Shown here one piece after another: positions 1 through 5,169 of a stretch of DNA of 5,169 bases (position 1 is its first letter; every line of letters starts with the position of its first letter). Origin of the DNA: Opitutia bacterium (lineage in GTDB: Bacteria > Verrucomicrobiota > Verrucomicrobiia > Opitutales > JANYEO01). A program made the translations under genes and the position numbers. Where the stretch lies: the NCBI GenBank assembly GCA_025363025.1, contig JANYEO010000116.1:1-5169 (forward strand). Direction: 5' to 3'. The notes under the pieces are model-generated. The model was not told the origin of the DNA and made no database searches. It worked only from the letters and a program-made list of their open reading frames with translations.

Positions 1-86
1 ATAGTAAGAAAAGGTTTCATGGTTCTATTATAACATATGAGTTGTAATTTTTTGCACACAAAATAACGTCTGTTTGATAGCGGGTA

Positions 87-113
87 CTAAAAAGGCCTTT
101 TTAGGTGTTTTTT
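87..113 (+). terminator. Possible weak intrinsic terminator (perfect palindrome plus T run)
   Basis: Bases 87-104 (CTAAAAAGGCCTTTTTAG) are a perfect 18-base palindrome. As RNA it would form a 7-bp A/U-rich stem closed by a GGCC loop. Six T residues follow at 108-113, and more T at 115-117. The arrangement resembles a rho-independent terminator for a gene entering from the left edge. The stem has almost no G-C pairs, so it would be weak, and no upstream gene is visible to confirm the role. A palindromic protein-binding site is an equally open reading. Confidence 0.3.
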
Positions 114-123
114 CTTTATGCCA

Positions 124-164
124 TACATGGAAATACTTATAAAAAAACTAAGTGTTTCCACGTA
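124..164. repeat. Imperfect inverted repeat / 41-base stem-loop
   Basis: The left arm (124-139) pairs with the right arm (149-164) over 16 positions, with one A/C mismatch (127 against 161) and one T-G wobble (134 against 154). The 9-base loop (140-148) contains seven A residues. No T run follows on the plus strand and none follows the reverse complement, so it is not a standard terminator. It lies in the most AT-rich part of the window. It could be part of a small palindromic repeat, a structured transcript or an operator-like site. The function is unknown. Confidence 0.5.
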
Positions 165-293
165 GACTATCATTAATAACACAGTAAGCGTAGTGCGAGA
201 GAGGCTAAATTTACACTATTTACAGTTGAATTGTGCCATGATGAGATCGATTGCAGAATGTCGTTATTTTGAGGACCTTGTAGGACGGAATTC

Positions 294-426
294 ATGAAGG
301 CCATTAGATAATGCTGTGATTTTTCGATGATTACGAGCGAGACGCACGTAAGCCTACTAAAAGTAGGTGCGTACGTCGAACGCAGTAAGCGCGGAAAAGC
401 ACACCATTATCTAACGGCCTCTTCAT
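294..426. repeat. 133-base long imperfect fold-back abutting the PanC-like gene
   Basis: The whole segment folds on itself. Outer pairing is 294-298 with 422-426, 299-302 with 416-419, 304-313 with 405-414, 315-318 with 400-403 and 320-326 with 392-398. It is broken only by single mismatches (303/415, 314/404, 319/399) and a two-base bulge (420-421). After an internal loop, pairing resumes: 331-334 with 385-388, 337-339 with 381-383, 341-344 with 374-377, 346-348 with 370-372 and 352-357 with 363-368. A five-base TAAAA loop (358-362) closes it. I count about 50 pairs, including two wobbles. The right end sits directly beside the TAA stop of the minus-strand gene, so a readthrough transcript of that gene would fold it. 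No T run follows on either strand. A small palindromic or MITE-like element, a 3' stabilising hairpin and a structured RNA are all possible. Confidence 0.6.
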
Positions 427-1269
427 TTAGAGGAGAATGTTATCTAACAGCCTCACCTCATCCAACCAAACCGCTACGGCTAAGAGGCCATGGCCAGGCT
501 CCAGCACTTTCAATGGCTCTAGTGTTTCATTATCAATGGCGGCGGCATAAATGATGCGAATGCGGCGGCTTTGGCTTAGAAGATGCGTCATCTCTGCCAC
601 AACGCGGTCCGGAGAACGGATACCGCTATCGACCAAACGTTTGCCAGCCCCTAAGGCATGGTAAACACGCTCTGCATCTTGACGCTGAGAGGGCAAAAGG
701 CTGCTGTTTTTGGCAAATAAAGCAAGGCCCTCGGCCGAACGTACAGTTGGGCAAACTTCTAATTGAACAGGGAAATATAAATCGCGAATGGCTTTTTTTA
801 ATACGGCTACGGTTTGAAAATCCCTCTGGCCAACGACGATCCAATCAGGGGACAGCAAATTATTATAAATCGCAAAAAGAGTAATAAACCCGCGAAACCA
901 ATTAGGACGAGAAGGGCCGAGCAGCCCTTTACTTAAACGGTCTTCAAATAAATACGTAGAAAAATCTGTCGGGTAAAAGGCCTCTGAACTGGGACGAAAA
1001 AGTACATCGACCCCTGCAGCCTCGCACAAAGCTTCATCCGCTGTGGTACTCTCTTCCGATATTAAAGGAGTATCCCCTAAGCCGAGTTGCAATTTATTTA
1101 AACAATTGCCCACAATAACGACATCCGCCAGTGCTTTTGCCCGCAAAATCAAAGCGTGCTGGCCTGCGTGTAAAGGGCCCAAGGCCGGCACCAAGGCAAG
1201 CGTCTTGCCCTGGGAATGCACGTGTGTGGCAAAAGCCCTCACGGCTGCCGGATCTGTCAATAGTTGCAT
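427..1269 (-). CDS. PanC-family protein (pantoate--beta-alanine ligase-like) with an altered active site
   Basis: PanC joins pantoate and beta-alanine using ATP, through a pantoyl-adenylate, as the last step of pantothenate synthesis in the cytosol. The 280 residues match the usual family length and align end to end. The nucleotide-binding start is VPALGPLHAGQ (27-37); SRPxxFRG is at 120-127, GQRDFQ at 147-152, PTVRxAEGLAL at 174-184 and the RLLDN tail near the C terminus. Several residues normally considered essential differ. The second His of HxGH is Gln37, the Lys of QKDYQQ is Arg149, its last Gln is Thr153, and SSRN reads F185-A-K-N188. The YPR motif after the NPxQF region (here NKLQL) is missing. 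His34, Gln61 and Asp150 are kept. The fold is clear; the activity is doubtful, and it may be a paralogue with another role. I chose the ATG at 1269; a TTG at 1278 would add three residues. No Shine-Dalgarno sequence is visible. It is divergent from dapL. Confidence 0.8.
   Translation of the reverse strand: MQLLTDPAAVRAFATHVHSQGKTLALVPALGPLHAGQHALILRAKALADVVIVGNCLNKLQLGLGDTPLISEESTTADEALCEAAGVDVLFRPSSEAFYPTDFSTYLFEDRLSKGLLGPSRPNWFRGFITLFAIYNNLLSPDWIVVGQRDFQTVAVLKKAIRDLYFPVQLEVCPTVRSAEGLALFAKNSSLLPSQRQDAERVYHALGAGKRLVDSGIRSPDRVVAEMTHLLSQSRRIRIIYAAAIDNETLEPLKVLEPGHGLLAVAVWLDEVRLLDNILL
437..454 (-). repeat. Third copy of the fold-back arm motif, inside the 3' end of the PanC-like gene
   Basis: On the minus strand, 454-437 matches 421-404 at 14 of 18 positions, with the core GAGGCYGTTAGATAA at 14 of 15. 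The copies are 33 bases apart in direct orientation. The left fold-back arm (299-313) carries the same core in the opposite orientation. In this copy the motif is coding: it specifies the LLDNI residues of the PanC C terminus, which match the family's usual C-terminal RLIDN-type ending. It is therefore probably the original, and the other two the derivatives. Confidence 0.5.
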
Positions 1270-1357
1270 ATAAAACAAAAAAGCCCAAGAAAGGGTAGAG
1301 GCTACTTTTCTAATGCTTTCAATTTAAATAAAAAGCCGCTACTTTCCCAGTCTAAAG
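1270..1357. promoter_or_regulatory. Divergent intergenic region between the PanC-like gene and dapL
   Basis: These 88 bases must hold the 5' signals of both divergent genes, unless dapL is served from elsewhere. On the minus strand a TTGAAA (1322-1317) could be a -35 box, but the matching -10 (TCTACC after 17 bases) is poor. No convincing sigma70-type promoter reads toward dapL; AT-rich sequence at 1321-1334 is the likeliest place. An imperfect palindrome at 1291-1309 (GTAG-AGG-CTAC, flanked by wobble and A-T pairs) and a repeated GCTACTTT (1301-1308 and 1338-1345) are possible regulator contacts, but weak. Neither gene start has a Shine-Dalgarno sequence. Confidence 0.3.
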
Positions 1358-2602
1358 ATGCCATTAAAAATGCAAAAAACACTCTATGCCCGGCGTATCG
1401 GCGGTAGCCTATTTGGTAAAGATACGGCCATTTATAAATTTGAAGCCATTAAACGGGCAAAAGCTACTGCAAGGATGCGTTACCCAAAGATCCCTATTTT
1501 GGACTTAGGCATTGGTGAGCCGGATGCGATGGCCCACCCGAGTGTAATCAGAGCTCTACAAGCAGAAGTTGAATTCAAAGAAAATCGGGGCTACCCGGAT
1601 AATGGAGGGCCTCTTTTTAAAGCAGCCGTCAAAGCATACATGGAGAAAGTGTTTAACGTAACACTCAACCCAGGTAGCGAGATAATGCACACCATTGGGG
1701 CCAAAGCTGCTTTAACGCTTTTGCCAGCGGCTTTTATCAACCCAGGAGATGTCGTCCTGATGACCGTCCCAGGCTACCCGGTATTTGGAACCCACACGCA
1801 TTACTATGGAGGAACTGTTTACCCCCTACCCCTCCTGCCCGAAAATAATTTTTTACCTGATTTAAAAACCATCCCTCGGGCTATTGCTGAAAAAACAAAA
1901 GCCATTGTGCTTAACTACCCCAATAACCCAACTGGGGCCTGTGCTACACGGGAGTTTTTTGAAGAGGTAGTCGCCTGGGCACGGCATTGGGAAGTGTTAA
2001 TCATCCACGATGCAGCCTATGCTGGGCTTGTTTATGAAAACGAAAAACCCCTCTCCATCCTAAGTATTATAGGAGCTAAGGAACGGTGTATCGAAATCCA
2101 CTCCCTCTCCAAGGCTTTTAATATGACGGGCTGGCGACTGGGCTGGGTATGCGGCGGGGCCCCCCTCATCCAGGCTTATGCCCATGTGAAGGACAATAGT
2201 GATTCCGGCCAATTTTTAGCCATCCAAGCGGCGGGGGCCATTGCCCTAGGGCAGCCAAAAATTACCCAAGAGACCGCCCTCAAGTACGAACGCCGCATGA
2301 AGGGGCTTGTAGAAATCTTAAACAAAATAGGCTTTGACCTTACTCCGCCTAAGGCTGGCTTTTTTCTTTATGCCCCAATCCCTAAAGGGGTAGAAACGTC
2401 TAACAAACAAATCAACTTCTCGTCTGCAGCGGCCTTTAGCACCTGGCTAATTGAGAATGCCTTGGTCTCCACCGTTCCCTGGGACGAAGCAGGTGCCTTT
2501 ATCCGCTTCTCCGTAACATTTGAGGCCGAAGACATAGAAGCTGAAACGGTATTTTTCGAAACGCTAAAAGAACGCCTGCAACCCTTTCGCTTTATCTTTT
2601 AA
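1358..2602 (+). CDS. dapL: LL-diaminopimelate aminotransferase
   Basis: This PLP enzyme converts tetrahydrodipicolinate and glutamate directly to LL-diaminopimelate and 2-oxoglutarate. It replaces the succinylase or acetylase steps on the way to lysine and peptidoglycan meso-DAP. The 414 residues form a complete fold-type I class I aminotransferase. The N terminus has the RIGG start and an LGIGEPD segment near residue 50. NYPNNPTG is at 186-193, Asp218 for the PLP ring nitrogen and Tyr221 in HDAAY. The Schiff-base lysine Lys252 lies in SLSKAF, Arg260 in GWRLGW should bind the PLP phosphate, and Arg383 in the FIRFS motif should hold the substrate carboxylate. The NSDSGQF segment after the lysine motif is typical of bacterial DapL rather than general aspartate aminotransferases. 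A second ATG at 1370 (MQKTLYARRIGG) fits the usual family N terminus as well as the first; neither has a Shine-Dalgarno sequence. All key residues are present. A gap of 35 bases separates it from the next gene, so co-transcription is possible. Confidence 0.88.
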   Translation: MPLKMQKTLYARRIGGSLFGKDTAIYKFEAIKRAKATARMRYPKIPILDLGIGEPDAMAHPSVIRALQAEVEFKENRGYPDNGGPLFKAAVKAYMEKVFNVTLNPGSEIMHTIGAKAALTLLPAAFINPGDVVLMTVPGYPVFGTHTHYYGGTVYPLPLLPENNFLPDLKTIPRAIAEKTKAIVLNYPNNPTGACATREFFEEVVAWARHWEVLIIHDAAYAGLVYENEKPLSILSIIGAKERCIEIHSLSKAFNMTGWRLGWVCGGAPLIQAYAHVKDNSDSGQFLAIQAAGAIALGQPKITQETALKYERRMKGLVEILNKIGFDLTPPKAGFFLYAPIPKGVETSNKQINFSSAAAFSTWLIENALVSTVPWDEAGAFIRFSVTFEAEDIEAETVFFETLKERLQPFRFIF

Positions 2603-2637
2603 AAGGTAGCTTTTTGCTCTATATATAAACATACCCC

Positions 2638-4059
2638 GTGCCGCCCCTTCTGCTTACCCTCATTAAAGGCTTACTAGCCCTGATTGCTTATGGGCTAGTA
2701 CCGCCCCTCATAGCCCTGCTCATTAAAGATAATAGAAGGCTACAGCGGGGTGTTTTCTTTATAATGGTGATGCTCCTCACCTTTCCGGCCCATACATTTT
2801 CTTGGATGATTGATGTGTACCCGGAGTATCGTGGGCACTCCCGCGGGTTTGAATTTTCCTGCGTTGTGGTACTGGCGATGAGCCTCTATTTAGCTGCAGG
2901 GATGGGGCGATGGACAGGCTTTAAGTGGCTGCCACCGGGGCTTAATCACTACTGGCTATTTTGCGGCTTAGGGCTCTTAACCGTTTGCTCGAGCTTCCCC
3001 CTACTAAAAGTGGACTTTGCCCTCATGCCGGTATGGAAGTTTGCTACGGCTGGCCTTATCCTGGCGGGCACCTTTGCTTTTATACGCAGTGATAAAGATA
3101 CCCGCGTACTGCTTGCGGCTTTGGCTTGCTCTCTCATTCTCGAAGGGCTTGTTGCGATAAAGCTCCATTACTGGGACCACATGTACCAGACGCGGGCTTG
3201 GTTTGAGCATCAAAATGCCTTGGCTATGTGGGCCTATGCGTATAGCTTTGTCTTATTAGCCGCAGCCCTCGGGCGAAAAAATTCTCTCTTTCAACTAGGG
3301 CTTTATTTAACAGGGTTTGGAGCTGGAGGAATCCTAGTCGTCTTGGCTTTATCCCGGGCTTCTCTCGTTATATTTGGGGTCGGAACGGTCGCTATTATTG
3401 GCTGGAGCCTCCTCAGGGGCTTTACCTTTAGGCGGATAACGATTGCGAGTGTGTGTGTCGCCGGGGGGCTCTTTTTAGTAGGCCTCTCCCTGGGGACGAT
3501 TCTTAGCCGCTTCCACTCCTCCGGAGATACAACGCCACAAAATGACTTGCGATGGATATTAAACCGCATGTCCAAAGCGATGCTACTAGACCATCCCCTA
3601 ACCGGAGTTGGGTGGAACCAATTTGGGATTGCCAATAGCCGCCCCTACGCCCCTTACAGCGAGATGCTTGAAGACTGGAACAGGGCACGTGGCCACCGGA
3701 TATACGACCACTTGTATCACGAAAACCCTTTAACTGAAAGCCTCCACTGGCTCATTTTGGCTGAGATGGGCTTTATCCTCTATTTTGTATTTCTATTACT
3801 TTTAATACGACACCTCCTCATGGGCCGCCGCAGTGTTGCCTATGGGAAGGAGCATTTATTGGCTTATGTTGTTTTTGGTATTACCGTTGCACTAGCGCTT
3901 ATGTACTTGCATAGCCAAATAGAACGCGTCCTTACCCAAACGAAAAATTTATCGGCCTGGATGATCTTCCTTGGGGTGCTAGCCCGGTTAGAATATAATC
4001 GCCGCTATAAACTCGACCCTTCTACCAGCAAAAAAACCCTCCCTTTAAGCAAGGCATGA
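2638..4059 (+). CDS. O-antigen ligase / Wzy-like polymerase family membrane protein
   Basis: This 473-residue inner-membrane protein has about twelve predicted hydrophobic segments. The first spans residues 3-29, and the later ones lie near 196-212, 217-239, 241-260, 267-289, 371-391, 405-424 and 438-452. A large polar loop (about 291-370), expected to be periplasmic, carries the family signature HPLTGVGWNQFG (319-330) and His361 in YHENPLTE, followed by LAEMG (374-378). An arginine at the membrane edge (Arg240, in LSRAS) is the other conserved charge. In WaaL/Wzy-type enzymes such residues serve undecaprenyl-diphosphate-linked glycan transfer or polymerisation at the periplasmic face. The sequence does not separate ligase from polymerase. 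The start is GTG; an in-frame stop shortly upstream rules out much extension, and the next ATG (2764) would delete the first membrane segment. Its stop overlaps the following glycosyltransferase start (ATGA), so the two are probably coupled. Confidence 0.8.
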   Translation: MPPLLLTLIKGLLALIAYGLVPPLIALLIKDNRRLQRGVFFIMVMLLTFPAHTFSWMIDVYPEYRGHSRGFEFSCVVVLAMSLYLAAGMGRWTGFKWLPPGLNHYWLFCGLGLLTVCSSFPLLKVDFALMPVWKFATAGLILAGTFAFIRSDKDTRVLLAALACSLILEGLVAIKLHYWDHMYQTRAWFEHQNALAMWAYAYSFVLLAAALGRKNSLFQLGLYLTGFGAGGILVVLALSRASLVIFGVGTVAIIGWSLLRGFTFRRITIASVCVAGGLFLVGLSLGTILSRFHSSGDTTPQNDLRWILNRMSKAMLLDHPLTGVGWNQFGIANSRPYAPYSEMLEDWNRARGHRIYDHLYHENPLTESLHWLILAEMGFILYFVFLLLLIRHLLMGRRSVAYGKEHLLAYVVFGITVALALMYLHSQIERVLTQTKNLSAWMIFLGVLARLEYNRRYKLDPSTSKKTLPLSKA

Positions 4060-5169
4060 ACCCCAAGCCCCGCGTCCTCATCATCGCCGAAGCTGCGAAC
4101 CCCGCGCTTACGAGTGTTGCCCTTATTGGCTATTCCTTAGCTCAAGCCTTAAGCACAGTAGCGGAAGTCCACTTAGTAACAGAGCTAAGGAATCAAGAAG
4201 CCCTCCTAGCAGCAGGATGGCCTAAAGAGGCCGTCACCTTCATTGACAACCGCTTCGCCCAAGGACTGGCCTTCCGTATCGCTAAGTACCTACGAGGAGG
4301 CACCAGCCTCGGGTGGACTATTTATAGCGCCCTCTACAACATCGCGTATCCGCTCTTTGAACTCAAGGCATGGCATCACTTTAAAAAACCTTTAACCCTC
4401 GGTCACTACGATATCGTCCACCGTATTACTCCCTTAAGCCCCACCATTGGCAGCCCCCTGGCTAAACGTTTAAAAAAACTAGGCATCCCGTTTATATGGG
4501 GCCCCATTAATGGAGGGACGCCCTGGCCCAAAGAATTCCCCGAACTGCGCACAAATGAGCGCGAATGGCTAAGCCCTTTTCGCAAGCTTTACCGCTTCTT
4601 GCCCTGGTTCCACAGCACACGACAAGAAGCTACGGCTTTAATGGTAGCCTCTCGGCATGCTTGGAGCGAAATGCCAAAAGCTTATCAGGACAAACTCATA
4701 TATATACCGGAAAACGCGATCGACCCAGAGCGCTTCCCCCTTAAAAAACCCAGTGAAAGACTAATCGAACAAGGCCCCATTAAAGTCGCCTTTCTTGGCC
4801 GCCTAGTACCCTACAAAGGAGCTGATATGCTGCTCGAAGCTGCCCTACCCTTAATCAAAGCAGGCCGCATGGAGCTCTTCATTTTAGGAGAAGGTCCTCA
4901 GCGAGAAAGCCTAGAAGCTACGGTTAAACAAGAAGACATTGCCGCCCATGTTCATTTTAGCGGCTGGGTAGACCATACAGAAGTCGCAAACCATTTGCAC
5001 CCTTGCCAGATATTTGCCTTCCCCAGTGTAAGGGAATTTGGGGGCGGTGTTGTCCTCAAGGCCATGGCTTTAGGGTTATGCCCTATCGTTATTAATTATG
5101 GAGGCCCAGGGGAACTCGTAACCGATAACACGGGCATTCGCTTACCTTTAAGCACGCGGGCCCCTCTTG
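4056..5169 (+). CDS. Family 4 glycosyltransferase (GT-B fold), incomplete at right edge
   Basis: The reading frame is open from the ATG at 4056, which overlaps the previous stop as ATGA, through the last base: 371 codons without a stop, so the C terminus is missing. The N-terminal Rossmann domain begins with PRVLIIAEAANP and includes WGPINGGTPWP, a motif of one group of retaining GT4 enzymes. The C-terminal domain begins at KVAFLGRLVPYKG (243-255), where Arg249 and Lys254 are the usual nucleotide-sugar phosphate contacts. It continues with LGEGPQRESLE and the donor-site stretch REFGGGVVLKAMALG, then YGGPGELV. In the EX7E motif the first Glu is present (327) but the second is Lys335 (AAG at 5058-5060). 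The protein probably adds a sugar to a lipid-linked glycan on the cytoplasmic side, working with the upstream ligase/polymerase. Donor and acceptor cannot be told from sequence. No Shine-Dalgarno sequence stands at a proper distance, so translation may rely on coupling. Confidence 0.85.
   Translation, partial: MNPKPRVLIIAEAANPALTSVALIGYSLAQALSTVAEVHLVTELRNQEALLAAGWPKEAVTFIDNRFAQGLAFRIAKYLRGGTSLGWTIYSALYNIAYPLFELKAWHHFKKPLTLGHYDIVHRITPLSPTIGSPLAKRLKKLGIPFIWGPINGGTPWPKEFPELRTNEREWLSPFRKLYRFLPWFHSTRQEATALMVASRHAWSEMPKAYQDKLIYIPENAIDPERFPLKKPSERLIEQGPIKVAFLGRLVPYKGADMLLEAALPLIKAGRMELFILGEGPQRESLEATVKQEDIAAHVHFSGWVDHTEVANHLHPCQIFAFPSVREFGGGVVLKAMALGLCPIVINYGGPGELVTDNTGIRLPLSTRAPL

Larger units (their letters stand above)
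1..426. other. AT-rich non-coding stretch with several hairpins
   Basis: No gene can be supported here: all frames on both strands are broken by frequent stops and no recognisable protein fragment was seen. The first 180 bases contain 53 G+C (29%), rising to about 40% in 181-300, against roughly 55% in a sampled 60-base stretch of the downstream glycosyltransferase. It holds three secondary-structure elements listed separately (87-113, 124-164 and 294-426). The last bases of an upstream gene could lie at the left edge, since short open runs end at stops near 31 and 45, but too little is present to call one. A 19-codon ATG reading frame at 238-297 has no ribosome-binding site and no recognisable product. 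Confidence 0.6.

Noticed and set aside
238..297. 19-codon ATG frame in the left non-coding region
   Set aside because: There is no ribosome-binding site, an in-frame stop lies just upstream, the peptide is not recognisable and the length is within chance expectation.
182..391. Direct repeat of the 9-mer CAGTAAGCG at 182-190 and 383-391
   Set aside because: Two copies of a nine-base word with no extended similarity around them; probably chance.
294..426. Integron attC site
   Set aside because: The size and imperfect pairing are similar, and ATCTAAC fits an R-box pattern. But the boxes are in the wrong order: the 5' arm carries [G/A]TTAGAT and the 3' arm ATCTAA on both strands, the reverse of RYYYAAC...GTTRRRY. 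No integrase is present.
1..426. tRNA, CRISPR array or transposase remnant in the left region
   Set aside because: No cloverleaf with a T-loop motif, no regularly spaced repeats, and no transposase-like peptide in any frame.
327..554. 75-codon plus-strand open frame overlapping the PanC-like gene end
   Set aside because: It lies antisense to the PanC-like coding sequence and across the fold-back. Its internal repeat (LTAS twice) is only the translated repeat core, and no known family is recognisable.
2600..2617. Terminator between dapL and the ligase-like gene
   Set aside because: AAAAG-GTAG-CTTTT gives only a five-base, mostly A-T stem with no following T run, too weak to call.

Overview
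The window looks chromosomal and bacterial. It holds four protein-coding genes and one AT-rich non-coding stretch. The LL-diaminopimelate aminotransferase is of the type found in Verrucomicrobiota, some Deltaproteobacteria and other phyla that use the DapL shortcut to lysine and peptidoglycan. Together with a GT4 glycosyltransferase and an O-antigen-ligase-like membrane protein, it points to a Gram-negative, possibly Verrucomicrobiota (Opitutales-like), bacterium. That placement is an inference from remembered family resemblance, not from a search.

Layout. Bases 1-426 carry no supportable gene. The first 180 bases are very AT-rich (53 G+C by hand count, 29%). The stretch contains a perfect 18-base palindrome followed by a T run (87-113), a 41-base stem-loop (124-164), and a 133-base imperfect fold-back (294-426) that ends exactly at the stop codon of the next gene. 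Bases 427-1269 on the minus strand encode a PanC-family protein (pantothenate synthetase) in which many canonical active-site residues are replaced. A short divergent intergenic stretch (1270-1357) separates it from dapL (1358-2602, plus). After 35 bases comes a polytopic O-antigen ligase/polymerase-like protein (2638-4059, GTG start). Its stop overlaps, as ATGA, the start of a family 4 glycosyltransferase that runs off the right edge (4056-5169).

How the genes fit together. The last two genes are translationally coupled and probably belong to a surface-polysaccharide (LPS O-antigen or exopolysaccharide) locus extending to the right; one adds sugars on the cytoplasmic side, the other polymerises or ligates glycan on the periplasmic side. 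dapL may be co-transcribed with them but serves lysine/meso-DAP synthesis. The PanC-like gene is transcribed the other way.

Most worth a second look: the long fold-back, whose two arms share a core motif with the 3' end of the PanC-like gene; the eroded PanC active site; and a Glu-to-Lys change in the glycosyltransferase EX7E motif. I did not find convincing evidence of a wholly new multi-gene system.
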